A stretch of DNA of 64,000 nt, from positions 124,001-188,000 of the forward strand of contig NZ_JAPFPW010000001.1 of the NCBI RefSeq assembly GCF_026155325.1, in the 5' to 3' direction. Position numbers and translations under genes: made by a program. The stretch comes from Desulfobotulus pelophilus (lineage in GTDB: Bacteria; Desulfobacterota; Desulfobacteria; Desulfobacterales; ASO4-4). Positions 51,252 to 60,171 of this stretch are shown here, piece after piece (position 1 is the first letter of the stretch; each line of letters begins with the position of its first letter). The notes beneath the pieces are model-generated. The model ran no database searches. It was not told the DNA's origin and was given only the letters and a program-made list of their open reading frames with translations.

Positions 51252-52427
51252 ATGAGAAAGCAGGAAATAGATCATATACTGACACAGATGCTGGATTATC
51301 GCCAGAATGTGTCGGATCTGAATTTTACCGCCGGTCGTCCACCTCAGGTGGAAAGTGATGGCAGGCTTATGGGAGTGCCCATGGAGCCGGCTCTGCCATC
51401 TCTGACGCCCTATCAGACGGAAGTGCTGGCACTGACCCTGATAGGTAGAAACCGTCGTATGGCGCGTCAGTTGGTCCAGGAAGGTTCCTGCGATCTTTCC
51501 TACGGCCTTCCGGGCAAGGCAAGATTCCGTGTGAACGTATTTTCCCAGTCCGGTGGCAATTATTCAACCGTACTGCGGAAACTGGAAGCCCGGATTCCAA
51601 CCATTGACAGCCTTAGACTGCCGGAGGTTTTTCACAGGATAGCGGCTGAAAAAAACGGTTTGATTTTTGTTACCGGCGCCACGGGTTCCGGTAAGTCAAC
51701 CAGTCTTGCCGCCATGCTCGATGCCATCAATAATACCCAGGAAGTGCATGTGGTTACCCTTGAGGATCCTGTTGAGTACCAGCACCCCCAGAAAAAATCT
51801 ACCTTCAACCAGCGGGAATATGGTTTGGATTTTCCTGACTATATCACGGGGCTACGGGCAGCTTTGCGTCAGGCTCCCAAAGTGATTCTTGTGGGAGAGA
51901 TGCGGGACCGTGAGTCTGTTGAAATTGGTCTCCGAGCCTCGGAAACGGGGCATCTTGTTCTGACGACTCTGCATACGGTGGATGCGGGAAAAACCATTAA
52001 CCGTATTATTGGTATGTTTGAAAGTGAAGAAGAGCGGCAGATGAGGATTCGCCTTGCGGATTCGGTGAAGTGGATAGTGTGTCAGCGTCTTCTCCCTAAA
52101 GTTGGCGGGGGGCGCGTGGCTGCTTTCGAGATTCTTGGCACCAGTCTTCGGGTTAAAGACGTTATCATGAATGGTGAGTCCGAAGGTAAGACTTTTTATG
52201 AAATGATTCAGGCCGGTCGTCACCGCGGCATGTGTACGTTTGATGATTCCATCATTGAGTTGTACGAGAGGGGTCTGATTACGGAAACAACGGCACTGGC
52301 CTATGCCTCCAAGCGGGAGGTGGTTGCCCGGGGGATTGACAGGGTGAAAGCTGCCCGTGGAGAGAAAACAACGGACATCGACAACCTGGAAATTGACCGG
52401 GGGTATGGCCGGCGGGAGGGCTTCTGA
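51252..52427 (+). CDS. PilT/PilU-family ATPase (PilU-like)
   Basis: 391-residue paralogue of PilT. Walker A GATGSGKS (142-149), VTLEDPVEYQHP, Walker B VILVGEMRDRESVE and the His box TGHLVLTTLHTVDA are intact, so it should hydrolyse ATP. The AIRNLIRE segment is changed to RVKDVIMNGESEGKTFYEM, and the C-terminus is extended (about residues 355-391, charged), both as in PilU-type accessory motors. It probably works with PilT in retraction. It overlaps the next gene by 1 nt. Confidence 0.88.
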   Translation: MRKQEIDHILTQMLDYRQNVSDLNFTAGRPPQVESDGRLMGVPMEPALPSLTPYQTEVLALTLIGRNRRMARQLVQEGSCDLSYGLPGKARFRVNVFSQSGGNYSTVLRKLEARIPTIDSLRLPEVFHRIAAEKNGLIFVTGATGSGKSTSLAAMLDAINNTQEVHVVTLEDPVEYQHPQKKSTFNQREYGLDFPDYITGLRAALRQAPKVILVGEMRDRESVEIGLRASETGHLVLTTLHTVDAGKTINRIIGMFESEEERQMRIRLADSVKWIVCQRLLPKVGGGRVAAFEILGTSLRVKDVIMNGESEGKTFYEMIQAGRHRGMCTFDDSIIELYERGLITETTALAYASKREVVARGIDRVKAARGEKTTDIDNLEIDRGYGRREGF

Positions 52428-53143
52428 TGGTTGCCGAAGAAGGGGTGATAGTTGTGGTATGTGATGGGTGTGCAGCGTCATTTCGTATACCCGAAGACAA
52501 GATCCCGGCGGGAAAAACAGTGGGCCTCACCTGCCCGAAATGTGGTCATCGATCTTCTTTTACCGCATCGGCTGATGACGTGGAAACAAAGGCTTCCGCA
52601 GAAAGCGTAAGCAAGAGTTGTGAACATACAGAGCAGGGAAGTTCTTTTTTACCGGATCCGATGGCAGGTGAGATGGAGAGACCCTCCGCATCACTGGTAT
52701 TTGCTGAGGAAGAGGGAGACCTGGCACTGGTTTGTGTGGAGGACCTCAATCTGCAGAAGCAGCTTCGGATGGCATTGGAACTCATGGAGTATCAGGTACT
52801 TGTGGCAGCTGCTCCCCATGAGGCGTTGAAGAATCTCCGTATGCATACATGTCGGCTGGTCCTTGTTCATGAGACCTTCGGAGGAGGGGATGAAACACGC
52901 AATCCCGTTCTTTTGTATCTGGAACGACTTTCTATGTCCATCCGCAGGGAGATGTTCGTGCTCATGCTGTCGGAAGGCCACAGTACTCTGGATTCTCTTG
53001 TGGCTTTTGTGAGGAGCGTGAATCTGGTCCTGAATGTACGGCACCTGCCGGAGATGGAGCGTCTTCTGGGGCAGGGTCTGGCCGATCACCAGCGTTTTTA
53101 TGAGGTTTTTCTGGATGCCATGAAAGAGTATGGGCGGCGTTGA
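52427..53143 (+). CDS. Zinc-finger protein with degenerate receiver-like domain
   Basis: 238-residue protein. Residues 12-40 form an MJ0042-type zinc ribbon with two Cys pairs (VVCDGCAASF, LTCPKCGHRS). A polar linker follows. Residues about 95-235 look like a response-regulator receiver fold (LALVCVEDLNLQKQLRMALELMEYQVLVAAAPHEAL, RLVLVHETFGG), but the phosphoacceptor Asp is replaced (LVHETF), so it is probably not phosphorylated. It is coupled to the pilU-like gene, with GGAGGG upstream of the ATG. A regulatory or localisation role in pilus motor function is inference from context. Confidence 0.75.
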   Translation: MVAEEGVIVVVCDGCAASFRIPEDKIPAGKTVGLTCPKCGHRSSFTASADDVETKASAESVSKSCEHTEQGSSFLPDPMAGEMERPSASLVFAEEEGDLALVCVEDLNLQKQLRMALELMEYQVLVAAAPHEALKNLRMHTCRLVLVHETFGGGDETRNPVLLYLERLSMSIRREMFVLMLSEGHSTLDSLVAFVRSVNLVLNVRHLPEMERLLGQGLADHQRFYEVFLDAMKEYGRR

Positions 53144-53168
53144 GATGTTTTTCTGATTATGAAGGGGT

Positions 53169-53202
53169 AAAGGCCACGGGTGGAAAGTCACCCATGGCCT
53201 TT
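53169..53202. terminator. Bidirectional terminator between pilus unit and coaX
   Basis: Fourteen-position stem AAAGGCCACGGGTG/CACCCATGGCCTTT with one mismatch and a 6-nt loop, flanked by A/T-rich sequence on both sides. It sits between convergent genes. Confidence 0.75.
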
Positions 53203-53207
53203 CGGTT

Positions 53208-53984
53208 TTAAAGGGGGGCTCTTTCACTTAGAAGCCGTAGTCCTTCAAGGGTAAGGGTGCTGTCCACGATTTCTATGGTTCGGGAAACTTCCTGCATGAG
53301 CGGAGCAAGGCCTCCCGTGGCAATAATTTTGACAGAGCCTGTCATTTCTGAACGTATTTTGTCCACCATACCGTCCACAAGAGCGGCATAGCCATGAATG
53401 ATGCCTGACTTGAGACTGGTTTCGGTATCTTTGCCGATGATGCTGGCTGGCGGATTGAAAAGGGCAACCCTTGGGAGCTTGGAGGCCCGTTGAAAGAGGG
53501 CGTCTGCGGCAATGGCAATGCCGGGTGAGATGGCCCCACCGAGGTAGGCTCCTTCCGGGGAGATGACATCAAAGGTGGTGGCGGTTCCAAAGTCGATGAC
53601 GATAAGTGCCTGCGGGTAACGGTGGTAGGCCGCAACGGCATTGACAATCCGGTCTGCACCGACTTCCAATGGGTTGGTGTAGAGGATGGGCATCCAGCCT
53701 TTAACGGATGCAGGTCCCACCCAGTGCGGAGCAGGGCCGGGTATATGACGGCGGCAGAAGGCATCCAGAACAGGAATCATGGGTGGCACAACGCAGGACA
53801 CTATGGTCTTGCTGATGGCCGTGAGTGGGATGTCGGCATCCTGAAACAGATTTCTTGCCAGAACGTGAAATTCATCCGGAGTGGTATCCCGCCGGGATGG
53901 GATCCGCCAGTCTTTCCGAAGTGTCTCACCCTGAAAAATTCCGATGACAGTATTGGTGTTGCCAACGTCAATGACCAGCAGCAT
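53208..53984 (-). CDS. coaX: Type III pantothenate kinase
   Basis: 258-residue kinase of the first step of CoA synthesis. It shows CoaX motifs: the phosphate-binding DVGNTNTVIGIF at the N-terminus, GADRIVNAVAAYH, and IDFGTATTFDVI with GAYLGGAISPG. The type III enzymes are not inhibited by CoA and need a monovalent cation. The stop is very close to the bidirectional terminator. It follows folP on the plus-strand coordinate, with about 60 bp between them on the same strand, so folP and coaX are probably co-transcribed. Confidence 0.95.
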   Translation of the reverse strand: MLLVIDVGNTNTVIGIFQGETLRKDWRIPSRRDTTPDEFHVLARNLFQDADIPLTAISKTIVSCVVPPMIPVLDAFCRRHIPGPAPHWVGPASVKGWMPILYTNPLEVGADRIVNAVAAYHRYPQALIVIDFGTATTFDVISPEGAYLGGAISPGIAIAADALFQRASKLPRVALFNPPASIIGKDTETSLKSGIIHGYAALVDGMVDKIRSEMTGSVKIIATGGLAPLMQEVSRTIEIVDSTLTLEGLRLLSERAPL

Positions 53985-54046
53985 GGTGCCTCCTCACAGT
54001 GGTAGGAAAAAAAGCGTGGAAACATTCCGGCATACGAAGCGTTTTG

Positions 54047-54955
54047 TCAAGAAAGATCTGCGGGAAGGATTCCCGCGTTTCTTTCACAAGGCTGCCCCGC
54101 AAGGGTAATGGCGCGGTTTACTTCCAGAGCGGCGCGGGTGGCAGCCACATCGTGAACCCGAAGTACCTTCGCTCCGCTCTGCACGCCAAGGATGGCTGTT
54201 GTCAGGGTACCGGCAAGGACTTCTGGAGAAAGAGTGTCCGGTTCTCTGCCATTGCGGGCGGTGATGGTCCGGATAAAGCGTTTGCGTGAAGTACCCAGCA
54301 GTAATGGGCAGCCAAGCTCTTTCAGATCGTTAAGATGAGCCATCAGTTTCAGGTTGTCTTCCAGCGTCTTTCCGAAACCGATGCCCGGATCAATGAGAAT
54401 GCGGTCTGCTGCGATGCCACCTTTTACGGCCAGCTCAACTTTTATCCGGAGAAAATTTTTCACTTCTTTTACAACATGTTTGTACTGAGGAGCAATCTGC
54501 ATGGTCTGGGGGTCGTTCTGCATATGCATGAGCACCACATGAACCCCTGCTTCAGCACATAGGGACAGCATATCCGGATCTGCCAGTGCGGATATGTCGT
54601 TGACCATGTCGATACCGGCTTCAATGGCAGCTTTGGCAACGCTGGCCTTGCGGGTATCGATGGAGAGGGGAATCGTGCTTTCTTTTCTCAGCTCACGGAG
54701 GAGAGGAATGACCCGTCGGCATTCTTCTTCCGAAGAAACGGGACTGGCAAAGGGGCGGGTGGATTCTCCTCCGATGTCCAGTATGCCTGCTCCCTCATCC
54801 ATGAGCCGACGGGCATGATCAAGGGCTTTTTCCAAGGCAAGAAAACGGCCTCCATCGGAAAATGAGTCAGGGGTACAGTTCACGATTCCCATAAGGGTAC
54901 ATTGATCCGGCAGGATCAGGCGGGCAGAATCCGGGTCTGGTATGCGGTTTGTCAT
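54047..54955 (-). CDS. folP: Dihydropteroate synthase
   Basis: 302-residue DHPS, which condenses p-aminobenzoate with the pterin pyrophosphate in folate synthesis and is the sulfonamide target. The signatures are MGIVNCTPDSFSDGG, ILDIGGESTRP, LSIDTRKASVA, DMVNDISAL, LIDPGIGFGKT, LLGTSRKRFI and VLRVHDV. It lies downstream of ftsH, as in many bacteria, but a strong terminator stands between them, so folP probably has its own promoter or depends on read-through. Confidence 0.95.
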   Translation of the reverse strand: MTNRIPDPDSARLILPDQCTLMGIVNCTPDSFSDGGRFLALEKALDHARRLMDEGAGILDIGGESTRPFASPVSSEEECRRVIPLLRELRKESTIPLSIDTRKASVAKAAIEAGIDMVNDISALADPDMLSLCAEAGVHVVLMHMQNDPQTMQIAPQYKHVVKEVKNFLRIKVELAVKGGIAADRILIDPGIGFGKTLEDNLKLMAHLNDLKELGCPLLLGTSRKRFIRTITARNGREPDTLSPEVLAGTLTTAILGVQSGAKVLRVHDVAATRAALEVNRAITLAGQPCERNAGILPADLS

Positions 54956-54971
54956 GGGTGGCTCCCTGCTG

Positions 54972-55017
54972 AAAAAAGACGGGTCTTTTTCTACCGCAAG
55001 GGAAGAAAAAGACCCGT
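54972..55017 (-). terminator. Intrinsic terminator of ftsH
   Basis: Perfect 14-bp stem ACGGGTCTTTTTCT/AGAAAAAGACCCGT, followed on the minus strand by a C and six T residues. It lies between ftsH and folP. Confidence 0.85.
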
Positions 55018-55084
55018 AACAATCATGTGCTGCGTCAGGCTCGGTGAAGCTCTGAAGAATTTTCTGCCCGGGTATCAGGTTCTG

Positions 55085-57091
55085 TCAGGATTTGCGGTCT
55101 TCAGAGGAGCTGTTTTTGTCTGACTCCGGCCTTTCATTTTCCTCTTCAGGCCCTGAATCAGTTTCTGGCTCAGGCATGTTAAGGTTGTCTTCCGCCCCCG
55201 CATCGTTGTCGCCATCGGAAGGAGTGAAGCCTTCCTGCTGGGGAGGATCGAAGAGGGAGTCTTCTTCATCGATTTCAGGCAGGTGCGATGGAAACTCAAT
55301 GTCCGGACGCAGTGAAAGGATCAGTTCATCCAGTTCTTTGCCGGATACGGTTTCTTTGTCGAGGAGCATCTCCGCAAGTTTGTGCAGAATCTCCAGATTG
55401 TCTGTGAGAACATCCAAAGCCCGGTGATAGGCTCCGTGGATGAAAGCAGATATTTCCGTATCAATTTTACGCGCGGTTTCATCGGAATAATCCCGGTTCT
55501 GACCGATGTCACGGCCAAGAAAAATCTGTTCATCTCCTTTGGCATAGGAGATGGGGCCGAGGTCATCGCTCATGCCCCAGGAGCGGACCATGCGTTGGGC
55601 CACATCCGTTGCCTGTTTGATATCATTGGCAGCACCCGTGCTGATGCGTTTGAAGATAATTTCTTCGGCAGCTCTGCCGCCAAAGGCTACGGAAAGGCCG
55701 CTAACCAGCTGATCTTTATATCTGAAAACGCTTTCGTCCGGCAGAAACCAGGTGATGCCTGCAGCTCTACCCCTTGGAATGATGGTTATTTTATTTACCG
55801 GATCGGTGAAAGGCAGCAGCCGTGCCACAAGGGCATGGCCTGCTTCATGGTAGGCAGTGACCCTTTTTTCTTCTTCGCTCATGACATTGGATTTGCGCTC
55901 AAGACCCATGTATACTTTATCTTTGGCATCTTCAAAATCTTTCATGTCAAGGGCGTCTTTGTTGCGTTTGGCTGCAATAAGAGCTGCTTCGTTGACCATA
56001 TTTTCTAGGTCTGCACCGGAAAAGCCCGGTGTCCCCTTGGCAAGGCTTTTTATATTGACGTCCCTTGCTATGGGAGATTTCTTCATGTGAACGCGGAGTA
56101 TGGCTTCCCTGCCTGCAATATCGGGGAGTGGAACCACTACCTGCCTGTCAAAACGTCCGGGTCGAAGGAGGGCGGGGTCGAGAACATCAGGCCGGTTGGT
56201 GGCAGCGATGAGGATAACCCCTTCATTGGATTCGAAACCGTCCATTTCTACAAGCATCTGGTTCAGGGTCTGTTCCCGCTCGTCATGACCGCCGCCGAGA
56301 CCTGCACCGCGCTGCCTGCCTACGGCATCAATTTCATCGATAAAGATAATGCAGGGGGCATTTTTTTTGCCCTGGTTAAAGAGATCGCGGACGCGGGAGG
56401 CACCTACGCCCACGAACATTTCCACAAAGTCTGAGCCGGAAATACTGAAAAAGGGAACGCCTGCCTCACCTGCCACAGCACGGGCCAGAAGAGTTTTTCC
56501 TGTGCCGGGAGAGCCTGTGAGAAGAACCCCCTTGGGGATACGCCCGCCCAGACGGGTAAATTTTTTAGGATCTTTCAGGAAATCAACAATTTCCTGAAGT
56601 TCTTCCTTGGCTTCCTCCACACCCGCCACGTCTGTGAAGGTGACACGGGTTGTATTTTCGTCCATAAGGCGTGCTTTGCTTTTTCCAAAGCTCATGGCTT
56701 TGCCGCCGCCACCCTGCATCTGTCTCATGAAAAAAATCCAGACACCGATCAGAAGCAGCATGGGGAGCCAGGAAACCAGAACAGAAACAAACCAAGGTGA
56801 TTCTGCGGGTGGTTTGGCTTTGATGGCAACGCCTTTAGCCCGGAGCATGGGAATGAGATCCGGATCATCGGGGGTAAAGACTTTGAAACGCTGATTCGTT
56901 TGGGTGACCACTAGCAGGTCGTTGCCCTGTATGGTGACATTGGCGATCTGTTCTCTGTCCACCATGGTCAAAAAGTCAGAGTAGCCAATGTTTTCCTCGG
57001 CATACTGAGGCTGGTTGAAGATGTTATAGAGCATGATCATCATAAGAATGATAACGAGCCACAGAGATAAATTTTTATAAAATGGGTTCAA
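55085..57091 (-). CDS. ftsH: ATP-dependent zinc metalloprotease FtsH
   Basis: 668-residue membrane-anchored AAA+ protease. It has two N-terminal membrane helices (about 6-24 and 102-121) flanking a periplasmic domain. The AAA domain has Walker A GSPGTGKT (193-200), Walker [16 protein letters not shown] and the second region of homology. The protease domain carries HEAGH (about 418-422). The C-terminus is a long acidic tail (about 615-668, Asp/Glu/Pro-rich), longer than in E. coli FtsH. The start is a TTG with GGAGGGCGCA upstream. It degrades misfolded membrane proteins and regulators. Confidence 0.95.
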   Translation of the reverse strand: MNPFYKNLSLWLVIILMMIMLYNIFNQPQYAEENIGYSDFLTMVDREQIANVTIQGNDLLVVTQTNQRFKVFTPDDPDLIPMLRAKGVAIKAKPPAESPWFVSVLVSWLPMLLLIGVWIFFMRQMQGGGGKAMSFGKSKARLMDENTTRVTFTDVAGVEEAKEELQEIVDFLKDPKKFTRLGGRIPKGVLLTGSPGTGKTLLARAVAGEAGVPFFSISGSDFVEMFVGVGASRVRDLFNQGKKNAPCIIFIDEIDAVGRQRGAGLGGGHDEREQTLNQMLVEMDGFESNEGVILIAATNRPDVLDPALLRPGRFDRQVVVPLPDIAGREAILRVHMKKSPIARDVNIKSLAKGTPGFSGADLENMVNEAALIAAKRNKDALDMKDFEDAKDKVYMGLERKSNVMSEEEKRVTAYHEAGHALVARLLPFTDPVNKITIIPRGRAAGITWFLPDESVFRYKDQLVSGLSVAFGGRAAEEIIFKRISTGAANDIKQATDVAQRMVRSWGMSDDLGPISYAKGDEQIFLGRDIGQNRDYSDETARKIDTEISAFIHGAYHRALDVLTDNLEILHKLAEMLLDKETVSGKELDELILSLRPDIEFPSHLPEIDEEDSLFDPPQQEGFTPSDGDNDAGAEDNLNMPEPETDSGPEEENERPESDKNSSSEDRKS

Positions 57092-57449
57092 TGCGCCCTC
57101 CTGGAGCGTGGAAGTTTGTCCGTAAACGTGGTGGACGAAAACCGTGTTTCTTTTGAATCAGGTGCCTGATTGCTGATAGTGCATCGGGTACGGATCTGTG
57201 TCAGAATTTACGGCATCCTGATGCGGATACAATACGGTTGTTCGGCCAGGCACTGAATGAGGTGCGGGCAAAACGTCCTGCACATAGTAACCATGATCCT
57301 GCAGCAGGCAAGTCAGACAGGACAGATATCTGCTGTGCTGCTTTTTCACGGTGACCTTTTATTCCGTTGAGGCAGGAAAATCAAGGACCGTAAAATAATA
57401 TGAATCTTATAGCATATCCTTGGGAGCTTCGTGAAGACTCTTCGTATTT
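57092..57449 (-). other. Intergenic region between tilS and ftsH, with a possible small ORF
   Basis: About 360 bp. A GTG-initiated 63-codon frame (57158-57349, starting VKKQHSRYLSCL) follows AAAAGGT, but it has no recognisable features and may be chance. The tilS-ftsH arrangement itself is common, and the two may share a transcript. Confidence 0.3.
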
Positions 57450-58892
57450 TCATACCGGATCTTCTTTCTGCCACAGCAGCCAGAGGCTGGTGTTTTTTTC
57501 TGTCGCAAAAGCGATGCGGATATCCGGCGGCAGTCCCGGTACCCAGATAACGGCTTCCTGATGTATGATGACAGGCCTTTGTCTTCGAAGTTCTTTGGGA
57601 ATAAAGGACTCGGAGAGGAGGCGGAAAATTTTTCTGGATCCGCCCCTTCCTGAAGGTCGCATACGGTCTCCGGGCAGGGGAACGCGCACAATAAGGGGAA
57701 ACAGAGTGTGGGGTATGGCTGTGAAAGGGTCCTTGCAAGAGTTTTCCGGAGGGTCTGACTGGATGAGAAGGCGTCCAAAACCGTTGGGAAGGAGGACTGT
57801 GGCGGGAAGACTTTTGGGGAGGGCAATGTCACAGGAAAAAGAAGGCAGCTGTTTGTTTATACGGAGGGAGTGGGGCATGTGTCTGAGCTCAAGGATTCCC
57901 ATGGAATAGCGGGCACGAATTCTTCCGGGAAGGTGGCATTCCACGGATTCGCTGGAGTGCAGGAGCTGCTGAATGCTCTGCAGATGTCGCTGGCCAAAGG
58001 CCTGGAGATTCCCCCGGAGGTGACAGAGAGCATGGCGTAGAATACGGGCCTGCAGGGCCGGAGGCTGGCTGCTAAGTTTTTTTCCCCTTAGGGAGACCTT
58101 GTCTGAGGTTTCTTCCAGTAACAACTCCAGATAGGCATTTTTTGAGGTGTTTTCCAGCCACTGATTTTCGTTTTCTGCAATGGCAGCTGTACGCAGTAGA
58201 GTGCGGCGGATAGATGGATTGAATTCTTTTTCCAGGAAGGGAAGAAGTTTATGACGGATACGGTTTCGCAAGAAAACCGTATCTTTATTGGAGGAATCTT
58301 CTTTCCATGGGATTCCTCTCTCCATAAGGAAATGAATGAGTTCGGATTTCTGCATATGGATGAGAGGACGGACAATGACTCCCCGGCGTATGGGTGGAAT
58401 GCCTTCAAGTCCGTCTGGTCCGCAACCTCGGATGAGGTTCATGAGAACCTGTTCCGCTCTGTCGTCGGCATGGTGAGCCGTAGCTATGTGGGTATAGCCC
58501 CGCTCCTTTTGCAGCTGATCGAAGAAAGCATACCGTGCCATGCGCCCGGCTTCTTCGGTACTGCAGTCGGGGTATTCCATGGACAGAGAGGCTTTTCTGC
58601 TGTGAAATGGAAGGGCCAGGGTTCGGGCATGGTCAGCCACAAAGGTTTCTTCTTCCGAGGCTTCGGGTCTCAGGCCATGATGGAGATGGGCAATGCCAAG
58701 GGAAGCTCCGTGAAAAGGGCAAAGTTCCATAAGCGCGTGGAGGAGGGCCATGGAATCCGCTCCACCGGATACGGCAATGAGTACCCGTGCATTGTCGGGC
58801 CACATGCTATATTCCCGTATGGTTTGCAGAACTTTTTTGAGAAAGGGTGATGGCGGATACAAGGGTTTTTTTATGTTTTCTTTTTTCAACAT
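57450..58892 (-). CDS. tilS: tRNA(Ile)-lysidine synthetase
   Basis: 480-residue TilS, which converts cytidine 34 of the minor tRNA-Ile anticodon to lysidine so that it reads AUA. The PP-loop SGGADSMALLHAL is near residue 43, with HLHHGLRPEASEEE, TAHHADDRAEQVLMNL and EDSSNKDTVFLRNRIRH all standard. The C-terminal TilS domain (about 380-460) contains RMRPSGRGGSRKIFRLLSESFIPKELR. It is essential in most bacteria. It is divergent from the SRP RNA gene, and the promoter of that RNA lies 12 bp beyond the tilS start. Confidence 0.94.
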   Translation of the reverse strand: MLKKENIKKPLYPPSPFLKKVLQTIREYSMWPDNARVLIAVSGGADSMALLHALMELCPFHGASLGIAHLHHGLRPEASEEETFVADHARTLALPFHSRKASLSMEYPDCSTEEAGRMARYAFFDQLQKERGYTHIATAHHADDRAEQVLMNLIRGCGPDGLEGIPPIRRGVIVRPLIHMQKSELIHFLMERGIPWKEDSSNKDTVFLRNRIRHKLLPFLEKEFNPSIRRTLLRTAAIAENENQWLENTSKNAYLELLLEETSDKVSLRGKKLSSQPPALQARILRHALCHLRGNLQAFGQRHLQSIQQLLHSSESVECHLPGRIRARYSMGILELRHMPHSLRINKQLPSFSCDIALPKSLPATVLLPNGFGRLLIQSDPPENSCKDPFTAIPHTLFPLIVRVPLPGDRMRPSGRGGSRKIFRLLSESFIPKELRRQRPVIIHQEAVIWVPGLPPDIRIAFATEKNTSLWLLWQKEDPV

Positions 58893-58904
58893 GGCAAGAA
58901 TACC

Positions 58905-58933
58905 TTGTCAAGAAGGGCCAGTATCTGTATATT
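58905..58933 (+). promoter_or_regulatory. Strong sigma-70 promoter of SRP RNA
   Basis: TTGTCA (58905-58910), a 17-bp spacer, and TATATT (58928-58933). Both boxes match the consensus at five of six positions, suiting constitutive expression of the downstream stable RNA. Start is predicted near 58940. Confidence 0.75.
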
Positions 58934-58939
58934 CGCCCA

Positions 58940-59087
58940 GTAAATGAGCCTCCAGGGGTATCCTGGCCGGCCGCTGCGTAACACATTCTCGTGAACCTCG
59001 TCAGATCCGGAAGGAAGCAGCGATAAGCGAAGCGGTGTGTGTCGTGGTTCGACCCCGGCCAGGATACCCTTGGGGGTTTGTTTTTTT
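58940..59087 (+). ncRNA. ffs: Bacterial signal recognition particle RNA (4.5S-type)
   Basis: The apical domain is diagnostic: GTCAGATCCGGAAGGAAGCAGC (59000-59021) with the GGAA tetraloop and the asymmetric loop that binds Ffh. The ends pair over a long helix: GGGTATCCTGGCCGG (58956-58970) with CCGGCCAGGATACCC (59055-59069). The RNA is about 130-140 nt and ends at a T-run after TGGGGG. It has no Alu domain, so it is of the small bacterial type. It guides ribosome-bound membrane proteins to the translocon with Ffh and FtsY. Confidence 0.93.
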
Positions 59088-60171
59088 ATACCTCCCTGAA
59101 GGAGGGCTCCTTTCCGTCTTCCTGGTTCCAGGAGGACGCAGCATTTTTACGGCCTCTTTTGACACGGTACATAGCGCGGTCTGCCAGGAGAAGCAGGTCT
59201 TTTTTGGTTCGGGCATCATCGGGATAAATGGCAAAACCGATGCTTGCCGTTACCCGTATGCCTGGCTGGTTTGTGAATGCAGCAAGATAAAGGGTGTTTC
59301 TTACCGCAGTGAGCACAGAGGAACATTTTTCCTGAGCCTGTTCCCTTCCGCAGTCAGAAAAAATCATAACATATTCGTCTCCTCCATACTTGGCAACAAT
59401 GTCCCCATGTCCCAGATTTTCTTTCAGGGTCTGCCCTACTTCCCGTAGTACCCGTGATCCCATCAGGTGCCCTCTGCTGTCCACAACGCTTTTAAAGTGG
59501 TCCATATCCATGAAAGCAACAGCCAGTTTTGTGCCACAACTCTCTGCTTTAAGGATGAGGGTTTCCAGAATTTGGTGCATATAGCGGGCATTGTAGAGCC
59601 CTGTGTATTCATCGGTGATACTGAGAAGGCGGATTTTGTCCAGAAACTGGGCATTGCGTATGGCGATGGCAGCATAGTCGGCCAGAAGGGTGAGGATGGG
59701 AAGATGGCGTGTTTCAAAAGTCCGGATATCTTCCAGATTGATAATTTCAATGACACCGAGAACTTTGCCATGGATGCAAAGGGGCAGGCAGAATACGGAT
59801 TTTGTCTCAAAGCCAGTTGTCTGGTCGATACCGGGAAAAAAATGGGGGTCTTCCTGAGCGTTTTCCACAAAAAGAGTCCGGCAGGTTTCGGCTGCATGGC
59901 CTGCAATTCCTTTTCCACGCTCAATCCGTACGCCAAGCAGCTTATCGTTTTCCACTCCAACAACAATTGTAAAATGTAACTCCCCTGTTTCCTCGTCCCG
60001 TAGCAGGAGGGACCAGTGGTCTGCCATCACAAAGGTACATATTTTTTCCATAATGAGCTGCAGGATTTCATTGAGATCAAGGGTTGACGTGAGTCGTTTG
60101 CCAACCTCAAGGCAGGCGAGAAGTGCTTTGGATTCCAGCTCCTGAACAGTTTCTTCTGTGATGGGGGCCAT
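59086..60171 (-). CDS. GAF-GGDEF diguanylate cyclase
   Basis: 361-residue protein that would synthesise c-di-GMP. An N-terminal GAF sensor domain (about 25-175) includes GERIERGKGIAGHAAET-like sequence (VRIERGKGIAGHAA, QTTGFETKSVFCLPL, GVIEIINLED). The GGDEF domain (about 190-350) has LSITDEYTGLYNARYM, LAVAFMDMDHFKSV and the active-site loop AKYGGDEYVMIF, where the last Phe is Tyr. The inhibitory RxxD site is not conserved (GHGD). The frame is open to 60609, but ATG 60171 with GAGGCG upstream begins the protein; the upstream translation is Pro/Arg-rich and not protein-like. Confidence 0.88.
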   Translation of the reverse strand: MAPITEETVQELESKALLACLEVGKRLTSTLDLNEILQLIMEKICTFVMADHWSLLLRDEETGELHFTIVVGVENDKLLGVRIERGKGIAGHAAETCRTLFVENAQEDPHFFPGIDQTTGFETKSVFCLPLCIHGKVLGVIEIINLEDIRTFETRHLPILTLLADYAAIAIRNAQFLDKIRLLSITDEYTGLYNARYMHQILETLILKAESCGTKLAVAFMDMDHFKSVVDSRGHLMGSRVLREVGQTLKENLGHGDIVAKYGGDEYVMIFSDCGREQAQEKCSSVLTAVRNTLYLAAFTNQPGIRVTASIGFAIYPDDARTKKDLLLLADRAMYRVKRGRKNAASSWNQEDGKEPSFREV

